DNA of 63,219 bases from Paenibacillus alginolyticus DSM 5050 = NBRC 15375 (GCF_000422905.1 NZ_AUGY01000048.1:1-63219), one strand, 5' to 3'. Numbered from the stretch's first letter, positions 17,022 through 25,806 are shown. The notes: generated from the sequence alone by a model not told the origin. Made by a program: numbers and translations.

Positions 17022-18389
17022 ATGAGTATTGGTGTTGAAATGGTAAATGGAGGGCAACAACCGACTAAGACAAAAAATTTATATGCAGCCATATGGAGGT
17101 GGCATTTTTATGCAGGTATGATATTTGCACCTTTTTTAGTTATTTTGGCGGTGACAGGTGGCATTTATTTATTCAAACCACAAATTGAGTCCATCATGTA
17201 CAAGGATTATTATTACGTACAACAAGGACAACAGCAATTAACTGTGCAGGAACAAATTAAAAAAATGAACGCAGTCTATCCGGACGCAATGCTAAAAAAA
17301 GTAAAACCTTCGTATGCACCTAATCGCTCTACTGAATTTGAAGTAAACAATAGGGGGCAATCTTTGCTCATCTTTATCAATCCCTATGATGGGAAAGTTC
17401 TAGGAGACATTAACCCGAATACAAAACTCATGCAGCTAATAAGAGATTTTCATGGAAAACTGATGATTGGTAAAATAGGCGATCGCATTGTTGAATTGTC
17501 TGCTTGCTGGGCTATGATTCTATTAGTCACAGGTATCTATTTATGGTGGCCCAGAGGTAAGAAATCTATTTACGGCATCGTGCTTCCACGCATAAATCAA
17601 GGGAAGCGGATGTTCTGGCGCGATATGCATGCAGTGACGGCATTTTGGTTGTCTCTCTTCATTGCAGCACTTATTTTAACGGGATTGCCATGGTCAGGCT
17701 TTATGGGTACTTATATCAATAAAACAGCTACATACCCTCAAGGGTTTTTCTCCTTTGATCCGCAGAAGCCACAGTCAACTGTACCGACCAAGGATGTGGT
17801 CAAAGGTGTTCCATGGGCAGCGGAGCAGCTTCCTATTCCGAATTCAGCTCCAGGCGTGAATGGTTCCATTTCGATTGAACAGGTTATGGATATTGGTAAG
17901 AGTAAAGAACTGGCCCCTGGTTATCAAATTGCTCTTCCTGCAGGTGAAAAGGGTGTATACACTATCTATTCTACGACAGGGGATCCGAAGCAACAAACGA
18001 CCCTTCATATTGATCAATATAGCGGGAAAGTATTGGCGGATCAGCGATTTAAGGATTTCAGTTTCATGGCTAAAGCCGTAACGATTGGTATCGCGCTGCA
18101 CCAGGGTGAGTATTTTGGCGTGACCAATCAAATTATATGCTTGCTTGTTTGTCTCGGTATTATTCTAGTTGCCGTTAGCGGAGTTGTCATGTGGTGGTTG
18201 AGAAAACCAGAGGGAAGAGTAGGAGCGCCAGCTCTGCCAAAGGATTTTAAAATGGTCAAATGGGTTGCGGTTATCACCATTCTGTTAGGTATAGTTTTTC
18301 CTTTAGTTGGAATTTCTTTACTAATCGTTTTGATCTTGGATTCATTAGTTATTCGTAGAGTACCAGCCTTAAAGCAGCTACTTGGTTAA
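17022..18389 (+). CDS. PepSY-associated transmembrane protein
   Basis: Inner-membrane protein of 455 residues. It opens with the PepSY_TM signature (WRWHFYAGMIFAPFLVILAVTGGIYLFKP), has a first PepSY-type extracytoplasmic region, two central helices (ELSACWAMILLVTGIYLWWPRG and MHAVTAFWLSLFIAALILTGLPWSG), a second PepSY region and C-terminal helices with HQGEYFGVTNQ. Relatives such as FoxB/PiuB are heme-binding membrane reductases of ferric siderophores; in Gram-positives many sit with copper genes. Here it heads an operon with a CopZ-like chaperone and a second membrane protein, controlled by the element at 16930. A role in reducing or handling copper or iron at the membrane is likely. Confidence 0.87.
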   Translation: MSIGVEMVNGGQQPTKTKNLYAAIWRWHFYAGMIFAPFLVILAVTGGIYLFKPQIESIMYKDYYYVQQGQQQLTVQEQIKKMNAVYPDAMLKKVKPSYAPNRSTEFEVNNRGQSLLIFINPYDGKVLGDINPNTKLMQLIRDFHGKLMIGKIGDRIVELSACWAMILLVTGIYLWWPRGKKSIYGIVLPRINQGKRMFWRDMHAVTAFWLSLFIAALILTGLPWSGFMGTYINKTATYPQGFFSFDPQKPQSTVPTKDVVKGVPWAAEQLPIPNSAPGVNGSISIEQVMDIGKSKELAPGYQIALPAGEKGVYTIYSTTGDPKQQTTLHIDQYSGKVLADQRFKDFSFMAKAVTIGIALHQGEYFGVTNQIICLLVCLGIILVAVSGVVMWWLRKPEGRVGAPALPKDFKMVKWVAVITILLGIVFPLVGISLLIVLILDSLVIRRVPALKQLLG

Positions 18390-18478
18390 TTAGGCTCCTC
18401 AGAATAAAGAGTAATGAGTTGAGTAACATCATTATAGGATATAGCGAGGCGTACGGAAATTTGAGGTGGAGGATGAAC

Positions 18479-18688
18479 ATGAGTCAATTAATATTTAAGG
18501 TTGAAGGTATGTCATGTAATCATTGTGTAACTACGATAGAAAATGCTTTGAAACAACTTGGGGCTGTGGGTCAGGTAGACCTAGTAAATAAATCCGTTCA
18601 TATTGATTATGAGGAAACTTTATTGAATATAAATTCACTTAAAGAGGCGATAGAAAATAAAGGTTTTGATGTTGTTTCTACGATATAA
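18479..18688 (+). CDS. copZ: CopZ-like heavy-metal-associated chaperone
   Basis: Small cytoplasmic protein of 69 residues with one HMA domain. The metal site is G-M-S-C-N-H-C, with two cysteines that bind Cu(I), and the fold closes with IENKGFDVVS. Such proteins carry copper to CopA-type ATPases. I start it at ATG 18479, six bases behind GGTGGAGG. It is the second gene of the PepSY operon and would pair functionally with the CopA ATPase at 22510. Confidence 0.88.
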   Translation: MSQLIFKVEGMSCNHCVTTIENALKQLGAVGQVDLVNKSVHIDYEETLLNINSLKEAIENKGFDVVSTI

Positions 18689-18731
18689 AGCAATGGATGA
18701 TTGTCTATTTTTCTAAAGAGGTGAAAGTCTA

Positions 18732-19337
18732 TTGAGAAGTTTAATAAAAGGGATATACTTTAAAATATGCAGTTTATGCATGATATTAAGTGTGTTTTCT
18801 CACGGTTTACCAGCAGCAGCACATGAACACGGTGGAGACTCAGCAACAGAGATCCAAATGGGACCTTCTGAATTAACGATTAATACAAGTATTGCATCTC
18901 TCATTTTCGTCCTGTTGGTAGTTGTTGTTCTCATTTTCCACTTACGGTCAAAGAGCACACTTTTATCTAAAATGACGGGCATGATGGCAGCTATGACGAT
19001 TGCTATGGTATCAAGCCTGCTCGTCGGTACAATAGCAGGAATTGTGTTGGAAAAATTATTTCTTCCAACCGTTATTGGAGTCACCTTTGGGATGATTGTT
19101 GGTTATATATCCGGAAAGTCTCTACATCTTCTTGCTTCTCTAGATGGCATGTTAGCAGGTTTAATGGGAGGTATGATGGGGGCGATGTTAGGTGTTATGG
19201 TGATCTCTGATTACCCTACGCTTTCAATTATTTTCATGGATATTGTTTTGGCGGTTTCGATGTTATTTCTTTATAAATTGATAGATACCGAAGAAATTCT
19301 TAATGGTAAAAATAGCGATTCTAATTTACAGAATTGA
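18732..19337 (+). CDS. Methionine-rich membrane protein of the copper operon, family unknown
   Basis: 201 residues with an N-terminal signal-like helix (CSLCMILSVFSHGLPAAA) followed by H-E-H-G-G-D, then about five more helices. One helix pair is very rich in glycine and methionine (LDGMLAGLMGGMMGAMLGVM), which could offer thioether ligands to copper. It starts at TTG after AGAGGTGAAAG, 43 bases behind copZ, in the same operon. I do not recognise a named family. A membrane copper-binding or transport role is suggested only by context and composition. Confidence 0.7.
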   Translation: MRSLIKGIYFKICSLCMILSVFSHGLPAAAHEHGGDSATEIQMGPSELTINTSIASLIFVLLVVVVLIFHLRSKSTLLSKMTGMMAAMTIAMVSSLLVGTIAGIVLEKLFLPTVIGVTFGMIVGYISGKSLHLLASLDGMLAGLMGGMMGAMLGVMVISDYPTLSIIFMDIVLAVSMLFLYKLIDTEEILNGKNSDSNLQN

Positions 19338-19442
19338 ACACTTAGCGATACTTCTCAGATGAAAGCATAATAGTAGACGTAGGCATTAAAAAACATATAG
19401 TTCATCTTAATGAAAATAAATATTCACTAATCATTCAAATTC

Positions 19443-19460
19443 ATAGCCTCAAGGAGTCAT
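19443..19460 (+). promoter_or_regulatory. Shared 18-bp operator, weaker copy (cupredoxin gene)
   Basis: ATAGCCTCAAGGAGTCAT keeps both half-sites ATAGC and AGTCAT at the right distance but differs in the middle. A perfect -10 TATAAT at 19481-19486 begins 21 bases after it. It would drive the cupredoxin gene at 19557. Confidence 0.55.
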
Positions 19461-19483
19461 TATAATTTAATGATAAGGTGTAT

Positions 19484-19517
19484 AATCAACCTTGCCTCTC
19501 ATTGGCGTAGGTTGATT
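19484..19517 (+). promoter_or_regulatory. Leader hairpin in front of the cupredoxin gene
   Basis: AATCAACCT and AGGTTGATT pair, followed by TTTTAT. It overlaps the -10 of the cupredoxin promoter and probably ends the upstream PepSY operon message. Confidence 0.5.
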
Positions 19518-19556
19518 TTTATATGCAGAATAATGACAGCGAAAGGGGTAAATCGC

Positions 19557-19958
19557 ATGAAGAAAAGTATGACCAAGTACTCAACGGTAGGGCTTATTTC
19601 GGGAATCCTTATTATATGTCTTTTTATCTTTGCTTTATTTTACTTTCAGCATACCGAGTCATCAGCCGAAGAACCCGTAATTACGCAACAGGAAGGTTAT
19701 CAAGTTGCTACAATAAATGTTAAGAGTGACGGCTTCTATCCAGCTAATATCGAAGTTCAGGCAGGAGTTCCAACAAAGTTAAATTTTAAAAAGCGAAGCG
19801 GCTTTACTTGTATCAGAAGCGTAGATTCTAAAGATTTAGGAATAGATGTCTATTTGGAAAAAGGGGATAACTTCACAACATTAAAAGATTTAAAGCCGGG
19901 AACCTATAAATTTGATTGTGGTATGTATATGTATCATGGCACAATTACGGTGAAATAA
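19557..19958 (+). CDS. Membrane-anchored cupredoxin-like protein
   Basis: 133 residues: one N-terminal anchor helix (LISGILIICLFIFALFYF) and an extracellular cupredoxin_1-type domain with DGFYPANIEVQAGVPTKLNF, FTCIRS and the closing TYKFDCGMYMYHGTITV. The cysteines in FTCI and FDCGMYM and the nearby histidine and methionine are candidate copper ligands, although the usual first histidine of cupredoxins appears replaced by cysteine. It probably carries or buffers copper outside the membrane. ATG 19557 follows AAAGGGG at proper distance. It has its own operator-like promoter. Confidence 0.82.
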   Translation: MKKSMTKYSTVGLISGILIICLFIFALFYFQHTESSAEEPVITQQEGYQVATINVKSDGFYPANIEVQAGVPTKLNFKKRSGFTCIRSVDSKDLGIDVYLEKGDNFTTLKDLKPGTYKFDCGMYMYHGTITVK

Positions 19959-19992
19959 AATGGAGTTTAATAGAAATTCCTTGTAATAGAGT

Positions 19993-20037
19993 AAAAAAAG
20001 ATCGTTTCAACCTTTACGGGCATGAAACGATCTTTTT
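19993..20037. terminator. Bidirectional terminator between the cupredoxin and YcnI genes
   Basis: AAAGATCGTTTCA and TGAAACGATCTTT with A and T runs on the two flanks, located between convergent genes. Confidence 0.85.
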
Positions 20038-20058
20038 ACCATGTAATCTTTTATAGAT

Positions 20059-20691
20059 TTATTTCGCTTTTTTTAACAAAGAAGTAAATAACGATAAGAC
20101 TCCAAGCACGAGTGCAGCAATTGAAAGATAAAGAGGAAGCTTAGAGTTTCCTGTTTCCTGGTCATGTGCAGCCGCGGTTGCACTACCACCGTGATCATGC
20201 CCATCAGAATCCGTTTTAGCAGCCGCTGGCTTCGGATTTACGGTTGTAACAGAGGCAGGCTTGTCTGAACCAGCAGCCCCGACCCATTCAACGACACTTC
20301 CATCTTTGTAAGTTTGGTATGCTTTCCAAGAGATAGAAGCTGCTTGATCTCCTATTTTTCCTTGCATGTTGAATTCACCGAATTCAGTGCTAGAAAGTCC
20401 TTCACCCGTTGCTGTCCAAACGACGCTCGTGATTTTACCGGTGCCATCTTTGGTTAATTCATATTTCCATCCCGCCATAGGTTCAAAGCGAGAGACCGCC
20501 ACTTCAGCTGGAACTTTAATTTCTACTTTAACAGTAGGAACTTCTTTTTCCGTAGGAACACGAACAGTGAACTTTTCGTAAGATCCTTGCGTAGTTTGTT
20601 GTGGGTACACAACAACATGTGCGCTTGCGATACCTGCAAATAGCAGCATAGCCATAAAGCACAAAGATAGAGCACTAAAAAACTTTTTCAT
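20059..20691 (-). CDS. ycnI: YcnI-family copper-binding protein
   Basis: Exported protein of 210 residues. The signal peptide ends at SAH, so the mature protein begins with the histidine that forms the copper site of YcnI (DUF1775) domains. The domain runs to about residue 150 (VVVYPQQTTQGSYEKFTVRVPTE..., FEPMAGWKYEL, YKDGSVVEWVG), then a histidine-containing linker (DGHDHGGS) and a C-terminal membrane anchor followed by lysines. In Bacillus subtilis, ycnI lies beside ycnJ and binds Cu(II) outside the membrane. Here it follows ycnJ on the same strand by 26 bases. Confidence 0.92.
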   Translation of the reverse strand: MKKFFSALSLCFMAMLLFAGIASAHVVVYPQQTTQGSYEKFTVRVPTEKEVPTVKVEIKVPAEVAVSRFEPMAGWKYELTKDGTGKITSVVWTATGEGLSSTEFGEFNMQGKIGDQAASISWKAYQTYKDGSVVEWVGAAGSDKPASVTTVNPKPAAAKTDSDGHDHGGSATAAAHDQETGNSKLPLYLSIAALVLGVLSLFTSLLKKAK

Positions 20692-20717
20692 TGTAATTTC
20701 TCCCTTTTTTGAAATAT

Positions 20718-22304
20718 CTATAATGATCTAAAAATCATTACCGTGTGGTTATAGACCGATTCGTCATCATTTGTATCCATCACCCTGACCTCAATATGCC
20801 ATTTACCGGGAAAAGGGAGATAGTGCCCTTCAGCAGAAAAAGAAGCTGGTTTGTCTGACGATTGCTGAAACGGAACCTCGATGGGGGCCACAGAATCATC
20901 ATCCAAGTACTTCATATAAACATGAACATATTTTGGTACAGCATTTGATGAGGAGGGGCCGTGAGCAGTTAAAGAAAACACGTTTTTTCCAGGTGTATTG
21001 GGTGAAATATTGAGCAGTATGTCCCCTTTGGAACTTGACTCATGCCAAGACAACGGTTTATTTAATGGAATCGGATTCATGTAAGTGAATACACCCACTA
21101 TTAGCACAATTAATGCCATTAAAGTAACATCGATTCTGATTAGGGTATCTGACTTTGTTAAAGCATTTCTTTTCAAAACATAACGAAGCAAAGCGCCTGT
21201 TATAAGAACAAGTAGAATAAGCGTTGCCTTGATAAGCAATAAAATACCCCAAGTGGTGTAAAAAATGTAAGTGAATTTTGGCAGAATGCCAACCGTGTAG
21301 AAGATCCCTGACAGTGTCAAAATAATCATACTGAATAATGCTAACTGCGAGAATTTTGGCAAAAAGCGATTGACTGTCTCTCTGTAGGATCGTAAATGAA
21401 GAACAATATAGACGAGACCACCTACCCAAATAGATGCCGCGAACAAGTGTATGAAATCAAGCATCATCATCTGATTTCTTGGCTCAAAGGTCATCGCATG
21501 TCCGTTAAATACCTTGACCCCGAGGATAAGGATTGTCCAAAAGATTAAAAAAGTTTTATTGCGATGTAAGAATATAAATCCGGATACAGAGAGGATCAGC
21601 GTCCCTAGCCAAGAATTTCCTATTCTTGTGTGTAGCAAAAGTGATGCAAAGCTCTGCATATCCCAACTACTGAGGAGTTCCTGAAGCTCTGTCGCCACCA
21701 TCAACAAAAATGAGATGAAAAAGATAAGCTGCAAACGTATTCCCCATCTTTGATCATAAGTGGAGAGAGACATGGATGGTTCTTCACGTTGAATAAATTT
21801 CCAAAACATCCATCCTGCTAAGGTTAGTAGGCTTAAATAGAATAAAAATCTGGCTAAGTAAATTAATATTTGCTTTGTTGAGAAATTCTGTGAAGATGAA
21901 GTCGGTCCTTTATCCGCGGCGACATCAGCTTGCCCAAGAACAAATATGTAAGACCCGCTAACCGGGTGACCATCGGCAGACAATATTTTGTAGCTGACTG
22001 TATAGACGCCATCATTGAGTGTTGGAAGATGGAGTGTGAGTTGTCGTTGATCTTCACTTATTTGAGGAGCATCTTTGGAAATAGATTTCCCAGTTTTGTC
22101 AAAGAGTTTTAGCTGAAAAAGTTCCCTTTCCAAGCTTTCGTTGAAAGTTAATGTAATGTTGGATGGTAGTTCCGATAACGAACTGTTTGGCGCAGGGATG
22201 GCATCTACCAATGTCGAGTGTGCAAAGGTCTTATTTGGAACGATAAGACAAAGAAATATCGCCATGTTGATGATTACGCGCCATAACTTGTTAGAGTATT
22301 GCAT
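20718..22304 (-). CDS. ycnJ: YcnJ-type CopC-CopD fusion, copper import protein
   Basis: 528 residues. After the signal peptide comes a CopC domain beginning AHSTLVDAIPAPNSSL, whose mature N-terminal histidine is a copper ligand, and ending GHPVSGSYIFVLG. About eight CopD helices follow (residues 145-410), with a C-terminal extracellular YtkA-like domain ending in the HTVMIF strand. YcnJ supplies copper to the cell when copper is scarce in B. subtilis. ATG 22304 is preferred because GGGGGT precedes it. The gene and ycnI form one operon controlled by the element at 22353. Confidence 0.9.
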   Translation of the reverse strand: MQYSNKLWRVIINMAIFLCLIVPNKTFAHSTLVDAIPAPNSSLSELPSNITLTFNESLERELFQLKLFDKTGKSISKDAPQISEDQRQLTLHLPTLNDGVYTVSYKILSADGHPVSGSYIFVLGQADVAADKGPTSSSQNFSTKQILIYLARFLFYLSLLTLAGWMFWKFIQREEPSMSLSTYDQRWGIRLQLIFFISFLLMVATELQELLSSWDMQSFASLLLHTRIGNSWLGTLILSVSGFIFLHRNKTFLIFWTILILGVKVFNGHAMTFEPRNQMMMLDFIHLFAASIWVGGLVYIVLHLRSYRETVNRFLPKFSQLALFSMIILTLSGIFYTVGILPKFTYIFYTTWGILLLIKATLILLVLITGALLRYVLKRNALTKSDTLIRIDVTLMALIVLIVGVFTYMNPIPLNKPLSWHESSSKGDILLNISPNTPGKNVFSLTAHGPSSSNAVPKYVHVYMKYLDDDSVAPIEVPFQQSSDKPASFSAEGHYLPFPGKWHIEVRVMDTNDDESVYNHTVMIFRSL

Positions 22305-22352
22305 TGTTCTTACCCCCATTACCTAATTTACTCCTAATCTAAAAAAATCAGC

Positions 22353-22370
22353 ATGACTCGAAAGAGCTAT
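22353..22370 (-). promoter_or_regulatory. Shared 18-bp operator, copy 2 (ycnJI)
   Basis: On the minus strand ATAGCTCTTTCGAGTCAT, identical to copy 4 at 25974. A TAAATT -10-like hexamer begins 23 bases downstream, leaving a short leader before ycnJ. Confidence 0.72.
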
Positions 22371-22380
22371 TTTAAGTCAT
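22363..22380 (+). promoter_or_regulatory. Shared 18-bp operator, weak divergent copy (copA)
   Basis: AGAGCTATTTTAAGTCAT matches copy 4 in 14 of 18 positions and overlaps copy 2 in the opposite direction. TTTACT begins 22 bases after it. It could drive copA. Confidence 0.4.
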
Positions 22381-22509
22381 ATGTTTGTCTATTTGATGAT
22401 ATTTACTACTGATCTCGATTAAAAAGTTTACAACGAATCTAGCATGATCCTGGATCACACCCCATATAGTTGCAAGTAAGCGCGGAGATTTGCATGGGAG
22501 GTGGACGAG

Positions 22510-24723
22510 TTGAATGAAAATTCAACGCTTCAAAAAATAAGTTTGGAAATAGAGGGGATGACCTGTGCAGCCTGCTCGGCGCGTATTGAGAAAGTCATTG
22601 GTAAGATGGCTGGCGTTCATGAAATCGCAGTCAATTTACCTTTGGGACGTGCCGCATTAGTGTTGGACTCTGATTCTGCGCTTAGAGGGCGAATTATTGA
22701 GCGTATCGAGCAATTGGGATACTCAGCGAGAAAGTTTGAAGAAGGGAGCAAGTCTCAGAAAACGGTAGTTGGTTTAGGTGCAAAATTACTCATCTCGGCG
22801 CTATTGACACTTCCTCTTTTGTGGGCAATGGTTCGTCATTATACAATGACATCAGGAATTTGGATTCCTGACCTATTTCTTCAGCCATGGTTTCAGTGGG
22901 CGCTCGCCACGCCTGTTCAATTTGTCATTGGTGCTCCTTTTTACTTTAATGCTTGGAAGGCTTTGAAGAGCAATAGTGCAAACATGGATGTGCTTGTAGT
23001 CCTTAGTACAACATGCGCGTACTTGTACAGTCATTATATGACCATGCACATGCTGCATTCGGGGGGAGCTGACCCGCATGCGGTATATTTTGAGACAAGC
23101 GCCATGATTATTACCGTTGTTCTGCTTGGTAAATGGTTGGAAGCTTCCGCCAAAGAAAGAAGTATGAAGACCATTCATCAACTACGCAAGCTAAGTCCGC
23201 AAACAGTTACAATCATCAGAAGTGAGAACCACCCAGAGACCATAACTTTAAATAACGTCAAAATTGGGGACACACTCCTGATCCTTCCCGGAGAAGTCGT
23301 TCCTGCGGATGGACGAGTTATGAGTGGCAGGTCTGCCGTTGATGAGTCTTTCGTTACCGGTGAGTCCGTACCTGCGGAGAAACGTCAATATGACCGTCTG
23401 ATAGGCGGATCCGTAAATATGGACGGACTCATTACTATGCAAGTGACTACTCTTGGACCTAATACTGCTTTGGGCAAGATGATCCATTTGATGGAGGAAG
23501 CACAGGGTTCAAAGGCTGAGATAGGGCGATATGTAGATCGTATCGCGGCGGTGTTCGTTCCTTCTGTTCTGGTGCTTGCATTGCTCACTATGTGTATTTG
23601 GTCCTTTTGGCTTAATCCGGGAGACTTCAAAGGGGCGCTGTTCAAAGCAATCGCCGTTCTCGTTATCGCGTGCCCTTGCGCTTTGGGGTTAGCGACTCCA
23701 ACTTCGATATTGGTGGGTACGAGCCGTGCTATGGAGTCGGGGATCTTATTTAAAGAAGGCAAATATGTTGAGCAATTGCAGCAGATTGATGTCGTTTTGC
23801 TGGACAAAACGGGAACACTCACCCACGGAACTCCCCGAGTTACAGACATCATCACAGCTTCGGGTCAGGAACAGCGCCTTCTTCGTTTGCTTGCTGCTGC
23901 TGAGAAGGGAACGGAGCATCCCTATGCAAAAGCGATAGTGAAAGAAGCTATTAGGCGCGGACTTCATGTCAAAGATTCAGTTTCCTCTCAAGCACTAGCC
24001 GGATTGGGTGTGGCAGCACAAGTAGATGAACATGACATTCTTATAGGCTCTAAAGCTTTTATGAAGCAGTCTGAGATTTCTCTGGAAAGGTTTGCTCAAG
24101 TAGCAGAACAATTAGAGTTAGAAGGTAAGACGGTGCTTTTTGCTGCGTTGGATGGTGCGCCTGCAGGCATTATTGCTCTTATGGACACGTTAAAATCATC
24201 TACGCCTCAAGCCATACGAAGGTTGAAAAAGCTGAGTACAGAGGTCGTGATGGTAACCGGCGACCAGCGTAGAACAGCCAATGCTATAGCTGAAAAAGCT
24301 GGTATAACAGCGGTTTATGCAGAAATGCTGCCGCAGGATAAGGTGCATTTGGTAAGAACGTTGCAGCGAAAAGGTAAACGAGTAGCGATGGTAGGAGATG
24401 GTGTGAATGATGCCCCGGCCCTTGCAGCCGCAGATATTGGTATTGCTGTCGGCACCGGTGCGGAGATTGCCAAGGAAGCGGCAGACGTAAACTTGCTTCA
24501 TAGTGACTTGGGGGGCGTTGCGGATGCCATCGTAATGAGCCGTAAGACGATGCGTAACATCCGTCAAAACTTAATTTTCGCTTTAATGTACAATGTTTTG
24601 GCTATACCGCTAGCTTTTATGGGTTATATGCAACCATGGGTCGCTGGAACTGCAATGGCACTGAGTTCTGTATCGGTCGTTGCAAATGCTTGTAGACTGC
24701 AAAGCGCATCTTGGCGAAATTAA
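22510..24723 (+). CDS. copA: Copper-translocating P1B-1 ATPase
   Basis: About 737 residues. One N-terminal HMA domain with GMTCAACSA, then membrane helices, the actuator loop (VDESFVTGES), the metal-site CPC in IACPCALGLATP near residue 395, the phosphorylation motif DKTGTLTHG, the HP of the nucleotide domain in GTEHPYAKAI, and GDGVNDAPALAAADIG. The final helices hold YNVLAIPLAF and MALSSVSVVANA, which are the other Cu(I) ligand helices. It exports Cu(I) or loads it to extracytoplasmic acceptors. I prefer TTG 22510, nine bases after GGGAGG; the GTG at 22501 directly abuts that site. Confidence 0.93.
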   Translation: MNENSTLQKISLEIEGMTCAACSARIEKVIGKMAGVHEIAVNLPLGRAALVLDSDSALRGRIIERIEQLGYSARKFEEGSKSQKTVVGLGAKLLISALLTLPLLWAMVRHYTMTSGIWIPDLFLQPWFQWALATPVQFVIGAPFYFNAWKALKSNSANMDVLVVLSTTCAYLYSHYMTMHMLHSGGADPHAVYFETSAMIITVVLLGKWLEASAKERSMKTIHQLRKLSPQTVTIIRSENHPETITLNNVKIGDTLLILPGEVVPADGRVMSGRSAVDESFVTGESVPAEKRQYDRLIGGSVNMDGLITMQVTTLGPNTALGKMIHLMEEAQGSKAEIGRYVDRIAAVFVPSVLVLALLTMCIWSFWLNPGDFKGALFKAIAVLVIACPCALGLATPTSILVGTSRAMESGILFKEGKYVEQLQQIDVVLLDKTGTLTHGTPRVTDIITASGQEQRLLRLLAAAEKGTEHPYAKAIVKEAIRRGLHVKDSVSSQALAGLGVAAQVDEHDILIGSKAFMKQSEISLERFAQVAEQLELEGKTVLFAALDGAPAGIIALMDTLKSSTPQAIRRLKKLSTEVVMVTGDQRRTANAIAEKAGITAVYAEMLPQDKVHLVRTLQRKGKRVAMVGDGVNDAPALAAADIGIAVGTGAEIAKEAADVNLLHSDLGGVADAIVMSRKTMRNIRQNLIFALMYNVLAIPLAFMGYMQPWVAGTAMALSSVSVVANACRLQSASWRN

Positions 24724-24727
24724 ATGA

Positions 24728-24752
24728 GCCGCCATCCCACAAGGATGGCGGC
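24728..24752 (+). terminator. Terminator behind copA
   Basis: GCCGCCATCC and GGATGGCGGC around a short loop, four bases past the stop. Confidence 0.75.
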
Positions 24753-24800
24753 TTCATGTATGTTGTAAGGCACTTTTTGGGCTTTTAATGTAAAAATAAT

Positions 24801-25169
24801 CTACTTCTTTTCAGCTAGCCAGCGGGCTAGATTCGCAACATCTTCGTCATTCAGTTTTGACTTAAAGGAAGGCATCATACCACCACCGCTTTCTATTTTT
24901 TTGTATAGTTGTTCAGGAGAAAGCTTGCTACCAACTTTTTGCAAGTTGGGGCCTGCGCCGCCCTGGAGTTCAGTTCCATGACACGACATGCAATTTTGTT
25001 TAAATGTCGTTTGAGCAATATCAGCATTTAAAGTGCCTGCAGGCATTTTAGCAGCTGTTTCTGCTTTTTGTTCTGTGGCTTTATGTGTAGCTGCTTTTTC
25101 AAATAATATGCCTAAACCGAGAATTGCTGCTGAACAGAAAAGTACGAACATAATCCAGTTTTTCTTCAT
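24801..25169 (-). CDS. Membrane-anchored small cytochrome c
   Basis: 122 residues. One N-terminal anchor helix (NWIMFVLFCSAAILGLGILF) and one heme c domain with C-M-S-C-H-G near residue 60 and the axial methionine in GGGMMPSFKSKL. It resembles cytochrome c551/CccA-type electron carriers of Bacilli. ATG 25169 follows AAGGAG by nine bases; it lies 20 bases behind the SCO gene in the same operon. It probably passes electrons to a heme-copper oxidase. The heme domain resembles the lipoprotein cytochrome at 27558, suggesting duplication. Confidence 0.9.
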   Translation of the reverse strand: MKKNWIMFVLFCSAAILGLGILFEKAATHKATEQKAETAAKMPAGTLNADIAQTTFKQNCMSCHGTELQGGAGPNLQKVGSKLSPEQLYKKIESGGGMMPSFKSKLNDEDVANLARWLAEKK

Positions 25170-25188
25170 TGTTAGAGACTCCTTCTTG

Positions 25189-25806
25189 TTATTTGGCCAA
25201 CTGAGCGATGCTTCTTTCAATATCTTCGTTATTCATGTTTTCTCCCATTTCAAACACTTTACGGATGAAGCCCGCTTGATCAATCAGAAACAGGGAGCGA
25301 ATAGAATGTGCGAATTGCCCATCCTTTTGTTTGACAACCATGAGGCCGAAATCGTTGGCTGTCTTCAGCGCTTGATCTTCAGAACCACGAAGCAATTGCC
25401 ATCCGGCATCTTGGTCAATGCCTAGCATTTTAGCATAATTCTGTAACGACTCCGGAGTATCCCGCTGCGGGTCGAAAGTGATGCTGATAAATTGAACCTT
25501 GCTGCCAAACATGTTCTTTTCCTTTAATTTTTTTTGCATAAGCACCATATTGGAGGTTGTAGCAGGGCAAATATCTACGCAGCTGGCGAAAAAGAACTCT
25601 ACCAAACGCACCTTACCCGTGGACTCACTTAAACTTACATTTTGTCCTTTCAAGTTCTGGAGGGTAAAACTAGGTGCTTTCTTCACGGTAGGAAGTGGGT
25701 TGTTGCTTTGTTTTAGCCTATACACAACCACTAATGCAAGGACAAGAATTAACAGCACTAATGCTGCTTTAAACCAATGCTTTTGAGTTGCTTGTATAAA
25801 AGAAAT
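25189..25806 (-). CDS. SCO1/SenC-family copper chaperone, possible AUU start
   Basis: Thioredoxin-fold protein anchored by an N-terminal helix. The copper site is C-V-D-I-C-P in FFFASCVDICPATT and the histidine in QFAHSIRSLFLID. SCO proteins deliver copper to the CuA centre of cytochrome oxidases. The frame is open with coding character (SFIQATQKHWFKAAL) up to ATT 25806, which stands nine bases after AAGGAG. The first standard start is GTG 25758, inside the membrane helix and without a ribosome site. I therefore draw the gene from the ATT, an unusual start that needs proof. It heads an operon with a cytochrome c. Confidence 0.85.
   Translation of the reverse strand: MSFIQATQKHWFKAALVLLILVLALVVVYRLKQSNNPLPTVKKAPSFTLQNLKGQNVSLSESTGKVRLVEFFFASCVDICPATTSNMVLMQKKLKEKNMFGSKVQFISITFDPQRDTPESLQNYAKMLGIDQDAGWQLLRGSEDQALKTANDFGLMVVKQKDGQFAHSIRSLFLIDQAGFIRKVFEMGENMNNEDIERSIAQLAK

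Noticed and set aside
22387..22509. CueR- or CsoR-type site before copA
   Set aside because: No GC-rich palindrome of either kind could be seen; the weak 18-bp element is the only candidate.
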